From: Deltaproteobacteria bacterium
Lineage (GTDB): Bacteria > Desulfobacterota > Binatia > UBA1149 > JAJCZL01
Direction of reading: 5' to 3'
Length of the DNA stretch: 64,000 nt
Assembly: GCA_029262415.1 (NCBI GenBank)
Contig: JAJCZL010000056.1
Span: 123,819 to 187,818 of the forward strand
Made by a program: the position numbers and the translations under genes. The notes beneath the pieces are model-generated. The model saw only the letters and a list, made by a program, of their open reading frames with translations, was not told where the DNA came from and searched no databases. This document shows, piece by piece, positions 27,022-35,761 of the stretch (the first letter of the stretch is position 1; the number at the start of each line of letters is the position of its first letter).

Positions 27022-28346
27022 ACCAGTCGCAACTCGGCTTCGGCGGCAGAGTTCTCTATGGGATCTACACTGCGATCGCGACGGTCGTCTCACTCGGCCT
27101 GGAGACCGGGCTACGACTCGGTCTGGTTGACCAGCAAGATCACGTGCGTACTGCCGAACGTACCGGCATGTGGGAGCAGGGCGGCATGGCCGGTTCGGTG
27201 CGTGCGGGAATGGGACTCCGGCCGGTTTGGGTACACGCGGCTTCGGTCGGTGAAGTAACGCTCGCGAAGACCTTGATCGGTGCGCTTAAGCGCGCGCGCC
27301 CCGGCACGCGCGTGCTGCTGACGTGCAACACCGCGACGGGTCGCGAGCTGGCCGATCGCAGCGGGGCCGACGAGGTCCACTATTTCCCGATCGATGCCCC
27401 GCGCGCCTTACGACGTGTGCTGGCGCTTATCCAGCCTGCGTTCGCCGTAGTGATTGAGACTGAGCTTTGGCCTACATTCCTTTTGACCCTCGCTGCTAAC
27501 GGCACTCCGGCAGCCTTGGTCAACGCGCGTATCTCGGAGCGGACATTTCCGCGCTACACCCGCGTCCGAGCGCTGATCGAGCCGATCCTCGGTGCGTTCT
27601 CGGTCGTTTGTGCGCGCGACGAGGTCTCGCGTGGGCGTCTTCTGAAACTCGGCTGCGACCCTGCAGTGCTACATCTGGTCGGCGATCTTAAGTTCGATGC
27701 TTTTGATAGATCGACGGTTGATGAGACCGCAGACTTTCTCGCCGATATTGCTGCGCCGGTACTGGTTGCGGCCTCGACGCACCCCGGAGAAGAGGAACTG
27801 GCGCTCGAGGTCTTTGCGCGGCTTCTGGTAGGGAGAACCTCATTACGCTTGGTTGTCGCGCCGCGGCATCCTGAGCGCGCGCAGCAGATTTTGGCTGTAG
27901 CCGCGGCCCGTGGGCTCGAATCTGTTGCGTGGACCCGGCTTCGCGAAACGCCCGAGACGCAGTGGTCGGTACTCGTTGTCGATACGGTCGGTGACCTGCT
28001 CGGGTTCTTTCGCGGCGCGGTCGGGGTGTTCTTGGGCGGGAGCTTTACAGGTTTAGGTGGGCACAATCTTCTCGAGCCGGCGGCATTCGCTAAGCCGATC
28101 GTTTGCGGCCCGCATCTGTCGAATGTTGCGGCAGTAGCCCGCGATCTCACCCAGGCCGGTGCGCTTCAGGTAGTCTCGGATCTAGCCGGGCTCGAAAGTG
28201 TCTGGCGTGGATGGCTGGACGACCCCGATTCCGCTGTAGCTGGCGGTCAGAGCGGCCGCGCGGCTATCGAGAACAACCGCGGCGCGCTCGAGGCGACGAT
28301 TGCTTTGCTCGAGCCGTTTGTTCCGGCTCTCGAACCGGCTAGGTAA
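27018..28346 (+). CDS. waaA: 3-deoxy-D-manno-octulosonic acid transferase WaaA/KdtA
   Basis: A 442-residue GT30 transferase: N-terminal membrane anchor (VLYGIYTAIATVVSLGLE), catalytic region WVHAASVGEVTLAKTLI with the conserved Glu near residue 78, VVIETELWPTFLL, LVNARISERTFPRYTRVR, VLVAASTHPGEEELALEVF and FLGGSFTGLGGHNLLEPAAFAKPIVCGPH. It attaches Kdo to lipid A precursor at the cytoplasmic face. The TTG start overlaps the preceding stop as TTGA. Confidence 0.96.
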   Translation: MNQSQLGFGGRVLYGIYTAIATVVSLGLETGLRLGLVDQQDHVRTAERTGMWEQGGMAGSVRAGMGLRPVWVHAASVGEVTLAKTLIGALKRARPGTRVLLTCNTATGRELADRSGADEVHYFPIDAPRALRRVLALIQPAFAVVIETELWPTFLLTLAANGTPAALVNARISERTFPRYTRVRALIEPILGAFSVVCARDEVSRGRLLKLGCDPAVLHLVGDLKFDAFDRSTVDETADFLADIAAPVLVAASTHPGEEELALEVFARLLVGRTSLRLVVAPRHPERAQQILAVAAARGLESVAWTRLRETPETQWSVLVVDTVGDLLGFFRGAVGVFLGGSFTGLGGHNLLEPAAFAKPIVCGPHLSNVAAVARDLTQAGALQVVSDLAGLESVWRGWLDDPDSAVAGGQSGRAAIENNRGALEATIALLEPFVPALEPAR

Positions 28347-28352
28347 AGTAGC

Positions 28353-29510
28353 TTGAGCACGGGAATTGAACGCATCTGGTACGGCTCCGGACCGGCAGCG
28401 ATCGCAGGACGCATCCTGTTGGCGCCCGCGTCGTGGGTGTTCGGACTCATCGCTCTCGCACGCGCAGGGATGTACGCGCGCGGGCTCCTGCGCTCCGAAC
28501 CCGCTGACGCGCCGGTCGTGAGTGTCGGTAACCTCAACGTTGGCGGTACCGGTAAAACGCCCATGGTCGTGTGGCTGGTTGAGCGTCTGCTCAATGCTGG
28601 GTTTCGCCCTGTCGTTGTATGCCGAGGGTACGGCGGCAAGGCCGGACGTCCGGTTGTCGTCGACTTCGATTACTCCTGGAGCCTTCCGCAGGATCTGAGC
28701 CACCGGGTATTTCGCCCGCGCTCGTACTCCGAAGGTCTAGAAGCCGCGGGTGACGAGGCGGTTCTTGTCGCGCGGCGTACCGGGTGTCCAGTCGTGGCGT
28801 TCGCAGATCGGGCGGAGGCTTGTCGCACTGCCTGTGACGCTTATGAACCCGATTGTCTAATCCTCGACGATGGCTTCCAGCACCTCAGACTTCGGCGTGG
28901 ACTTGATATCGTGCTGCTCGGTGAGCGTGACCAAGGTGCGCGCCTGCTCCCCGCCGGGCCGCTACGTGAAAGAATGTCGGCGCTAGCGCGGGCCGATATT
29001 GTCATTCGGACCGCGCCCGACGCGCCGCTGCCCAGGGTTCGCCGTTCGCTCACCGGGCTGGTTGCGCGTCCCGATGCCGACGCGCGGATCGCACCGCTGG
29101 CGAGCCTAGCGGGTAAGCGGATCGCAGTGTTAGCTGCGATCGCGAACCCCGACGGGTTTTTTGCGATGGTGGCCGAGACCGGAGCCGAGATTGTCGTCAA
29201 ACGTACGTTCGCTGACCACCACCCTTATGACGACGATGATTGGGACGACGTATTGCATGAAGCGCGTGCCGCGGGGGCTGAGATGATCGTGACGACCGAA
29301 AAGGATCTGGTGAAACTCGAGCGCGTCGCGGGCAGGACCGATCTCCTACGTGCGGTCCGCTTGTCGCTCGATGTCGAAGGCGGCGATGAGATCATCGCAC
29401 GAATTACCTCACTTGACGCGCGTCACGGCCCAACCCATGATCGCGCGGCCGCACCCGCACCCGCACCCGAGGCCGAGTCCGAAAACAAAGACCAGGGCGC
29501 GGCCACGTAG
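28353..29510 (+). CDS. lpxK: Tetraacyldisaccharide 4'-kinase LpxK
   Basis: A 385-residue kinase starting at TTG 28353. The N-terminal membrane anchor is ILLAPASWVFGLIALAR, the P-loop is SVGNLNVGGTGKTPMVVWL (about 57-75) and CRGYGGKAGRPVVV follows. The core motifs YEPDCLILDDGFQHLRLRRGLDIVLL and LLPAGPLRERMSALARAD are typical; FADHHPYDDDDW marks the C-terminal half. The last 25 residues are a low-complexity Ala-Pro/Glu tail built on a GCACCC DNA repeat. LpxK phosphorylates the lipid A precursor at 4'. Confidence 0.96.
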   Translation: MSTGIERIWYGSGPAAIAGRILLAPASWVFGLIALARAGMYARGLLRSEPADAPVVSVGNLNVGGTGKTPMVVWLVERLLNAGFRPVVVCRGYGGKAGRPVVVDFDYSWSLPQDLSHRVFRPRSYSEGLEAAGDEAVLVARRTGCPVVAFADRAEACRTACDAYEPDCLILDDGFQHLRLRRGLDIVLLGERDQGARLLPAGPLRERMSALARADIVIRTAPDAPLPRVRRSLTGLVARPDADARIAPLASLAGKRIAVLAAIANPDGFFAMVAETGAEIVVKRTFADHHPYDDDDWDDVLHEARAAGAEMIVTTEKDLVKLERVAGRTDLLRAVRLSLDVEGGDEIIARITSLDARHGPTHDRAAAPAPAPEAESENKDQGAAT

Positions 29511-29521
29511 ACGGAGACTGG

Positions 29522-30457
29522 ATGAAAGCACTTGTAACCGGAGCTGCCGGCTTCATAGGATCCACTCTGAGCGACCGGTTGGTCGAGCAGGACGTCGAAG
29601 TTGTGGGGGTCGACTGTTTCCTCGATTACTACCCGCGCGCGACGAAACAACGGAATCTCGCCGGTTTGGCCAAGAACTCAGCATTTCGTTTCGTCGAAGC
29701 AGATCTCGTTACGGCTGACCTGGAGTCGTTAACCGCTGATGTCGACTTTGTCTTTCACCAGGCCGCGCAAGCCGGTGTGCGCAGCAGTTGGGGGGAAGAC
29801 TTTCGCATATATAGCGACAACAATGTATTTGCGACGCAACGCTTGCTCGAAGCCTGCCGTGTAGCATCGAACTTGAAGAAGTTTGTCTATGCGTCGTCTT
29901 CGTCCATTTACGGGGATGCCGAGTCTTTGCCGACCCACGAAGACACAGTACCGGGGCCGCTGTCGCCTTACGGTGTCAGCAAACTGGCCGGTGAGCACTT
30001 GGTGCGTTTGTACCACATCAACAACGGCCTCCCGACGGCGTCGCTTCGCTACTTTACGGTGTACGGACCGCGCCAACGGCCCGACATGGCGTTTAATCGT
30101 TTTATGCGTGCAGCGATCGAAGACCGTGAGATTTCGTTGTACGGAGACGGAGAGCAGTCACGTGATTTCACCTTCGTCGGAGACATTGTTGCCGCAAACA
30201 TCGCGGCCGCGAACTCAGACGCAAACGGTGAAGCGTTCAATGTCGGCGGCGGCAGCCGCGTCACTGTGAACGAGGTCCTGGCAACGATCTCGCGGATTGC
30301 GGGCCGAACTTTACGCGTCAATAGGATGGACGCACAAAAAGGGGATGTCCGGCACACCGGTGCCGATACCTCGCGCGCCGCTGCTGCGTTCGCGTACAAG
30401 CCCAAGGTCGGTTTGGAGGAGGGGCTGGCTCGTGAGTACGCATGGCTCGCGTCTTGA
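29522..30457 (+). CDS. NAD-dependent nucleotide-sugar epimerase/dehydratase
   Basis: A 311-residue extended short-chain dehydrogenase: the NAD-binding motif GAAGFIGSTL (7-16), the SSSSIYG segment and the catalytic Y150-x3-K154 in PYGVSKLAGEHL. RYFTVYGPRQRPDMAFNRF and DGEQSRDFTFVGDIV place it with UDP-glucose or UDP-glucuronate 4-epimerases. Substrate cannot be fixed from sequence. Lying between lpxK and a Kdo-kinase-like gene, it probably makes a sugar for LPS core or O-antigen. ATG start 11 nt after lpxK. Confidence 0.85.
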   Translation: MKALVTGAAGFIGSTLSDRLVEQDVEVVGVDCFLDYYPRATKQRNLAGLAKNSAFRFVEADLVTADLESLTADVDFVFHQAAQAGVRSSWGEDFRIYSDNNVFATQRLLEACRVASNLKKFVYASSSSIYGDAESLPTHEDTVPGPLSPYGVSKLAGEHLVRLYHINNGLPTASLRYFTVYGPRQRPDMAFNRFMRAAIEDREISLYGDGEQSRDFTFVGDIVAANIAAANSDANGEAFNVGGGSRVTVNEVLATISRIAGRTLRVNRMDAQKGDVRHTGADTSRAAAAFAYKPKVGLEEGLAREYAWLAS

Positions 30458-30506
30458 CCTCGACTGTAAAGCGTTTGCCTCACCCTGATCTCGGGTTCTA
30501 GCGCCC

Positions 30507-31232
30507 GTGGATGTGACCAACTCGCTCCCGTCGGGCTACTCCGACTACGACCGCGGCTCAGTCCGGATCGTGGCGCTGCGTCTGCAACTCGAGGAACTCG
30601 TCAGTCTGTTAGCTGGGCCGGCACGGCACGTGCCGGCCGACGTCTCTCTCGGGGGCCGTGGCGGAACACGGCGGGTCAAACTGGGTGGCCGCATTCTTTA
30701 TCTTCGCAAGTGTCTGCGCGGCGGGCTGATGCGCTATCTGACGCGCGATCTCTACTTGCTTCGCCCGGCACGTCCGCTAGTGGAACTGATGGTGACCGAG
30801 AAAGCCCGCGCTGCAGGCTGTCGCGTGCCGGTGGTTGCCGGCGTCTGCGTCGAAGAGGCGGGCGTGTTCTATCGTGGATGGGTCGTTACCGAAGAAATTC
30901 CAGGGGTGGTGCCTTGGTTTAGATGCTACCAAGAGGCCGACAATCCTGAGCGTGGTCGGCTTCTCGCCGCCGCGGGGAGGGCCATGCGGGGTCTCAACGC
31001 AGCCGGCGTCTATCACGCCGACCTCAACGTCCACAACCTCCTCGTGTGCGCTGACGGCGAAGTGGCAATCGTCGATTTTGACAAGGCTCTGGCCGCTGCT
31101 CCCGATGAAGTTCGCCGTGGCGAGCGTGGCCGCGACAGATTCTGGCGTTCCCTCCACAAAGTTTGTGACGCCGTGGGTGAGGAACTCGACGATGCACAAC
31201 GGCGCTGGCTCGAACGTGGCTACGAGCGCTAG
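30507..31232 (+). CDS. kdkA: Kdo kinase-like LPS kinase (KdkA/InaA superfamily)
   Basis: A 241-residue small kinase-fold protein. Seen are a glycine-rich start SLGGRGGTRRVKLGG, LRKCLRGGLMRYL, the catalytic loop YHADLNVHNLLV (about residues 169-180) and metal-binding IVDFDKALAA (about 188). This pattern fits 3-deoxy-D-manno-octulosonic acid kinase, which phosphorylates Kdo on Kdo-lipid A. The cluster with waaA and lpxK agrees. The start GTG 30507 was kept; there is no clear Shine-Dalgarno site. Confidence 0.78.
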   Translation: MDVTNSLPSGYSDYDRGSVRIVALRLQLEELVSLLAGPARHVPADVSLGGRGGTRRVKLGGRILYLRKCLRGGLMRYLTRDLYLLRPARPLVELMVTEKARAAGCRVPVVAGVCVEEAGVFYRGWVVTEEIPGVVPWFRCYQEADNPERGRLLAAAGRAMRGLNAAGVYHADLNVHNLLVCADGEVAIVDFDKALAAAPDEVRRGERGRDRFWRSLHKVCDAVGEELDDAQRRWLERGYER

Positions 31233-31257
31233 AATGGCCTCCAATGGGAATCACGCG

Positions 31258-32130
31258 ATGAAAAGCATGACTGGTTACGGTGCGGCCAATGGACAAGCCG
31301 GCAAAATCGGCCTTTCGGTCGAGATCCGCTCGGTCAACCAACGGCACCGGGAAATCAAGATCAGCGCGCCACGCGAGTATAACGCATGGGAGACTGAACT
31401 TCGCACATTGGTGGCCGGCAGCGTCGCGCGTGGACGTGTCGAGGTGTCGGTCGGTCGTACTGCGGGTATTCGCGCCGAGCAGATCGGCGTGCAGCACGAC
31501 CTCGCGGCCGCTTATGTCAAGGCGCTCAAGGATCTGAAGCGCACCTACGGACTCAAGGGAGAACTCGATATTTCGCTTTTCCAGGGGCGCGGCGAGATCT
31601 TTCAGTCGCGCGGCAAAGGGCCGGACCCGGAAGTCGAAATCAAGGCTGTAAAAAGGATCTTGAAGAAGGCGCTCGCCGCACACAGCGCAGAGCGAACTCG
31701 AGAGGGCGCGAATCTCGAGCGCGACATTTCGAAACGGATCGCAAAGCTGCGCACGCTGGTGGCGCTCTTGAAGAAGACCACAGCCGGGGCTGCAGGGGAT
31801 ATGCGCGAGCGGCTCGAAACGCGAGTTCGCTCGCTTATCGGCGATACACGCGTTGAAGATGCGCGGCTGATCCAAGAGACGGCCTTGCTCGCCGAGCGTG
31901 CAGACGTGACCGAAGAGTTGGTCCGTCTGGATTCGCATCTGGATGGGTTGGGGCAGGTCGTTCGGTTGCAAGAGCCGGCCGGCAAGCGATTCGAGTTCTT
32001 GCTTCAAGAAGTTGCGCGCGAGTTCAACACCATCGCGTCGAAATCCGGGAACGTGAAGGTGACGGGATTGATCGTTGACGCGAAGTCTGAGGTCGAGAAG
32101 TTGCGCGAACAGATTCAGAACGTGGAGTAG
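31258..32130 (+). CDS. yicC: YicC-family endoribonuclease
   Basis: The start is ATG 31258 (MKSMTGYGAANG), 290 residues, not the track start within the preceding gene. The N-terminal YicC_N domain has SVEIRSVNQRHREIKI; the C-terminal DUF1732 domain has RLDSHLDGLGQVVRLQEPAGKRFEFLLQEVAREFNTIASKS. E. coli YicC is a metal-dependent endoribonuclease. The yicC-gmk neighbourhood is widely conserved. Gmk begins 5 nt downstream. Confidence 0.95.
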   Translation: MKSMTGYGAANGQAGKIGLSVEIRSVNQRHREIKISAPREYNAWETELRTLVAGSVARGRVEVSVGRTAGIRAEQIGVQHDLAAAYVKALKDLKRTYGLKGELDISLFQGRGEIFQSRGKGPDPEVEIKAVKRILKKALAAHSAERTREGANLERDISKRIAKLRTLVALLKKTTAGAAGDMRERLETRVRSLIGDTRVEDARLIQETALLAERADVTEELVRLDSHLDGLGQVVRLQEPAGKRFEFLLQEVAREFNTIASKSGNVKVTGLIVDAKSEVEKLREQIQNVE

Positions 32131-32135
32131 CGCAG

Positions 32136-32786
32136 ATGCAGATCGATGACGTCGATGTCGCTCGTTTGGGTGCGCTTTTCATTGTTTCGGGACCCTCAGG
32201 CGCCGGTAAGACGAGCGTGAGCCGTCCGGCGATCGATACTCTCGGCGGGATCGAGATGTCGGTGTCCGTCACCACGCGACCACCGCGCGCCGGTGAACAG
32301 CAAGGCGTGGACTACCTATTTGTGACGCCTGAGAAGTTCGACTTGATGGTCGACGAAGGCGCGTTCGCCGAGTGGGCAGTGGTGCACGGAGCGAAGTACG
32401 GTACTACCAGGGCTTCGATCGAGCGCGCCGGAGCAGCCGGCGTCGATCTGCTTCTCGACATCGATGTCCAAGGTGCGGCACAGCTACGCAAGAGCTTTAC
32501 TCAAGCCGTTTCGATTTTTCTCCTCCCGCCATCGCGGGCCAAGCTCGAAGCACGGTTATCAGGGCGCGGCACCGATCCGGCCGATGTCGTCAAACGCAGG
32601 ATCGAACGTGCGGTTGCCGAGATCGCCGAGATTCGCGACTACGACTACGTAATCGTTAATGATAACCTTGAACACGCGACGGCCGCGTTTACTGGGATCG
32701 TATCGAGTGAGCGACGCCGGGTGCGCTTGCTTCGCCCGCAAGGATTGACCCGCGCAATCGGGGGGTTCGAGGGACCCTCACGATGA
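32136..32786 (+). CDS. gmk: Guanylate kinase
   Basis: A 216-residue kinase: P-loop SGPSGAGKTSV (about 18-28), SVSVTTRPPRAGEQQGVDYLFV, FAEWAVVHGAKYGTTRASIE and LLLDIDVQGAAQLRK. It phosphorylates GMP to GDP and so feeds the ppGpp synthetase encoded next; stop and start overlap as ATGA. The omega subunit gene rpoZ, often found between gmk and spoT, is absent here. Confidence 0.97.
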   Translation: MQIDDVDVARLGALFIVSGPSGAGKTSVSRPAIDTLGGIEMSVSVTTRPPRAGEQQGVDYLFVTPEKFDLMVDEGAFAEWAVVHGAKYGTTRASIERAGAAGVDLLLDIDVQGAAQLRKSFTQAVSIFLLPPSRAKLEARLSGRGTDPADVVKRRIERAVAEIAEIRDYDYVIVNDNLEHATAAFTGIVSSERRRVRLLRPQGLTRAIGGFEGPSR

Positions 32787-34933
32787 CGAGCGGCGAGCTA
32801 CAACTCAAGATCAAGTCGTATGATCCGGCGGCGAATTTGGAGTTGGTCGACAACGCTTACCGTTTCTCTGCAGAAATGCACGACGGCCAGAAGCGCATGT
32901 CGGGTGAGGACTATTTTACGCACCCCGTCGCTGTGGCGGGGATTCTTGCGGACATGAAGCTCGACGTGCCGAGCATCGTTACCGGACTATTACACGACAC
33001 GGTCGAGGACACCCTCACCACCAGCGACGAGATCAGCTCGCGTTTCGGTGCCGAAATTGCTGCGCTTGTCGACGGCGTAACCAAGATCAGTGCGCTCGAA
33101 TCCTACGAGCGTGAAGATATTCAGGCCGAAAGCCTGCGGAAGATGTTCTTGGCCAGCGCGCGCGATATTCGCGTCCTGCTCGTTAAGCTCGCGGACCGTT
33201 ACCACAATCTCACCACCCTCCATCACTTGCCGGAAGACAGGCGCAGGCGGATCGCGCAGGAAACGCTCGATTTGTACGTTCCTCTAGCGCACCGGGCGGG
33301 GATTCACTGGCTGAAGAACCAGTATGAAGAATTGGCGTTTAAAGCGCTCGACGAGTCGGCCCACGACGAACTTCGCGAGAAGCTCGAAATACACAAGGTC
33401 GAACGTGAAGGCTACATCGGAGAGATCATCGGGCTGCTTGACAAGCGGTTGCGTGAAGCCGGCATCGATGGGGAGATCGACGGGCGGTTGAAAAGCACTT
33501 ACTCAATATTCTGTAAGATGAAAGAGCAGGGCCTACAACACGCCGACATCTATGACGTTGTCGCGTTCCGTATCATCGTGGGTGCCGAGCGCGACTGTTA
33601 CGACACCCTCGGAGTCGTTCACATGTACTGGCGGCCGGTGCCCGGGCGTTTTCGTGACTACGTGGCACTCCCCAAGGCCAATATGTACCAGTCGCTGCAC
33701 ACCACGGTGATCGGGCCCTACGGAGAACGCATGGAGGTACAGGTCCGAACCCACGTCATGCACCACGTCGCCGAACTCGGGATCGCTGCGCACTGGAAGT
33801 ACAAGGCGCGCGCGAACGGTGAGCAAGAATCGCTCGGCCGTTTTGTGTGGCTCAACCAGCTGCTCGAGTGGCAAGAGCACGTCGAGGATCCGCGCGAGTT
33901 TCTGCACAATCTGAAGGAGGATCTCTTTACCGACGAGGTCTACGTATTCACGCCTAACGGTGAGACCAAGAGCTTTCAGAAGGGCGCGACGGTGGTGGAC
34001 TTTGCATATCGGATTCACTCCGACCTGGGCGGCCATTGTGCCGGAGCGCGCGTGAACGGGAAGCTCGTTCCTGTGCGCTACGTGCTCCAACAAGGCGACA
34101 CGGTTGAGATCATCTCTACTGACGACCAGACGCCTTCACGTGACTGGTTGCGTTTCGTGGTAACGCCGCGAGCGCGGCAACGGATCGCGGCTTGGCTGAA
34201 ACACGAAGAACGAACGCGAGCCGTGGCGATCGGGCGCAAGATTCTCGAACGTGACCTCTCCGTTTACCAACTTGATCTCGCTCGCCTCCATCGTGAGGGG
34301 CGGATGGCCGAACTGTTGCGCGAGTTCAAGAAGCCGGACGAGGAAGCGCTGCTCGAGGCGATCGGCTACGGCCGCTTGACGCCGAACCGAATTCTGCAAC
34401 ACGTCGTAGAGCCGGGAAAACTGGCCAACACTCCGGATAAGGGCCGACGTCGTTTTGGTCGCTTGTTCGATCTCATTTCGCGGCAACGCAACAAGACCGG
34501 AGTTACAGTCATGGGTAGCGAGGAGACTGTCGTGCGCTTTGGTAAGTGTTGCCTGCCGTTGCCGGGTGAGACTATTTCGGGTCTTCTCACCAAAGGCCAT
34601 GGCGTTACCGTCCATGCTGAGTCCTGCGGCCGTATGTCGGGGGCTGATCCATTTCGACGCGTCGACGTCGCGTGGGAGAAAGGCGCGCGTGCCGCCCGCG
34701 CGGTCAAGATCCGCGTGGTTTCCCGCGACCGGCCGGGTGTGCTCGCAGCGATGAGCCAGGCTATCGCATCGGCGGGAGTCAATATTAACCGTGCCTCGGT
34801 GCGTAGCTCTAAGGACGGCACTGCTACCAACGTCTTCGAGCTGACGTTGGAAACGCTCGAAGACCTCAACCACGTGATCCGCAACCTCAAGCGTATTCCG
34901 GGCGTCAAAAACGCCGACCGTATGCGCAGCTGA
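32783..34933 (+). CDS. rsh: Bifunctional (p)ppGpp synthetase/hydrolase, RelA/SpoT family
   Basis: A 716-residue long RSH protein. Domains in order: HD hydrolase (HPVAVAGILADMKLD, GLLHDTVEDT near 68-77; metal ligands intact), synthetase (GRLKSTYSIFCKMKEQGLQHADIYDVVAFRII, EVQVRTHVMHHVAELGIAAHWKYK), TGS (DEVYVFTPNGETKSFQKGATVVDFAYRIHSDLGGH), a zinc-finger-like FGKCCLPLPGETISG, and a C-terminal ACT domain (VVSRDRPGVLAAMSQAIASAGVNI). It is likely the cell's main stringent-response enzyme; both active sites look intact. Confidence 0.97.
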   Translation: MTSGELQLKIKSYDPAANLELVDNAYRFSAEMHDGQKRMSGEDYFTHPVAVAGILADMKLDVPSIVTGLLHDTVEDTLTTSDEISSRFGAEIAALVDGVTKISALESYEREDIQAESLRKMFLASARDIRVLLVKLADRYHNLTTLHHLPEDRRRRIAQETLDLYVPLAHRAGIHWLKNQYEELAFKALDESAHDELREKLEIHKVEREGYIGEIIGLLDKRLREAGIDGEIDGRLKSTYSIFCKMKEQGLQHADIYDVVAFRIIVGAERDCYDTLGVVHMYWRPVPGRFRDYVALPKANMYQSLHTTVIGPYGERMEVQVRTHVMHHVAELGIAAHWKYKARANGEQESLGRFVWLNQLLEWQEHVEDPREFLHNLKEDLFTDEVYVFTPNGETKSFQKGATVVDFAYRIHSDLGGHCAGARVNGKLVPVRYVLQQGDTVEIISTDDQTPSRDWLRFVVTPRARQRIAAWLKHEERTRAVAIGRKILERDLSVYQLDLARLHREGRMAELLREFKKPDEEALLEAIGYGRLTPNRILQHVVEPGKLANTPDKGRRRFGRLFDLISRQRNKTGVTVMGSEETVVRFGKCCLPLPGETISGLLTKGHGVTVHAESCGRMSGADPFRRVDVAWEKGARAARAVKIRVVSRDRPGVLAAMSQAIASAGVNINRASVRSSKDGTATNVFELTLETLEDLNHVIRNLKRIPGVKNADRMRS

Positions 34934-34948
34934 TTATCCGGAGGAAGT

Positions 34949-35380
34949 ATGGGCGAAAGCAGCGGTCGCGAAAAGCAAACGCGGATGGACGGGAGGCGAC
35001 TCCGAGCCGTGACCGCCGAGAGTGCCCCAGCGGCGATCGGTCCATACTCGCAGGCCGTGCGCTCCGGAGACTGGCTGTTCTGTTCTGGGCAGATTCCGCT
35101 CGATCCGGCCACCGGCAACCTAGTGGAGGGTGCCTTTGAGGTTCAAGCGCATCGGGTGTTCGAGAACCTGGCTGCGCTGCTCGCGGCGGCCGATGTCGGT
35201 TGGAAAGACGCAGTAAAGCTGACGATCTACCTGACCGATCTCGCGAACTTCGCAGCGCTTAACGATATTTACGCGGGGTACTTTGCCGAGCCGTACCCGG
35301 CCCGTGCAGCGGTCGAGGTCGCGGCCCTGCCAAAAGGGGCCATGATCGAGATTGATTTGATCGCTCGAAAGCCCGGTTGA
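34949..35380 (+). CDS. ridA: RidA family protein (enamine/imine deaminase)
   Basis: A 143-residue protein; an N-terminal extension of about 17 charged residues precedes the RidA fold: AAIGPYSQAVRSGDWLFCSGQIPLDPATGN, the KLTIYLTDLANFAALNDIYAGYF segment and the catalytic Arg in YPARAAVEVAALPKGAMIEIDLIA. RidA clears reactive enamines from PLP enzymes. A GGAGGA site lies 4 nt upstream of ATG 34949, and it follows rsh by 15 nt. Convergent with rpmB. Confidence 0.95.
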   Translation: MGESSGREKQTRMDGRRLRAVTAESAPAAIGPYSQAVRSGDWLFCSGQIPLDPATGNLVEGAFEVQAHRVFENLAALLAAADVGWKDAVKLTIYLTDLANFAALNDIYAGYFAEPYPARAAVEVAALPKGAMIEIDLIARKPG

Positions 35381-35410
35381 GCGCAGCAGCAGCGCGGCCC
35401 GGACACTGAG

Positions 35411-35426
35411 GGCGGCTCAGGCCGCC
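35411..35426. terminator. Hairpin between convergent ridA and rpmB
   Basis: GGCGGC / GCCGCC with a 4-nt loop (TCAG); the rpmB stop codon lies at the stem-loop border. It could stop both convergent transcripts, but no U-run is present. Confidence 0.3.
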
Positions 35427-35608
35427 TTGACCACTCTGCCGGAGCGGATACAGCTGGTGCAGACCGTCAACGTCTTGTTGGATTTGTTGACTACCGCGTG
35501 AACCTTTTGGAGGTTCGGCTGCCAGGTTCGCCGTGTTTTGTTGTTGGCGTGCGAGACGTTGTTCCCTACGCTGCGTCGCTTTGAGCAAATATCACAAACC
35601 CTGGCCAT
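35417..35608 (-). CDS. rpmB: 50S ribosomal protein L28
   Basis: A 63-residue protein starting [20 protein letters not shown], with [17 protein letters not shown] and [10 protein letters not shown]. Two CxxC pairs (C5/C8, C50/C53) mark the zinc-binding form of L28. The correct start is ATG 35608, with GGAGG 8 nt upstream (the track merges it with upstream noise). Monocistronic on the minus strand, with its own promoter. Confidence 0.97.
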   Translation of the reverse strand: MARVCDICSKRRSVGNNVSHANNKTRRTWQPNLQKVHAVVNKSNKTLTVCTSCIRSGRVVKAA

Positions 35609-35638
35609 TTCTTGAACCTCCGGAGATCGGAAGCCGCG

Positions 35639-35667
35639 GTTGTAACACGGCAGCGCAAGGGCTTCAA
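35639..35667 (-). promoter_or_regulatory. Candidate sigma70-type promoter of rpmB
   Basis: Minus-strand TTGAAG, 17 nt, TACAAC, giving a predicted start near 35632 and a 24-nt leader that contains the GGAGG site. The same -10 sequence occurs before the initiator tRNA. Confidence 0.55.
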
Positions 35668-35761
35668 GCCTGCGTCGGCTCGGATTCAAGCGTCGCTGGG
35701 ATAGCGTGATGGCTCCCGAAGGCTGGTTGCCCGTGCCTCGTGCCTGCTGTTTAAGGGGGCC

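Noticed and set aside
30835-31257. N-terminal extension of the track yicC ORF
   Set aside because: It overlaps the kdkA-like gene; MKSMTGYGAA at 31258 is the family's standard start.
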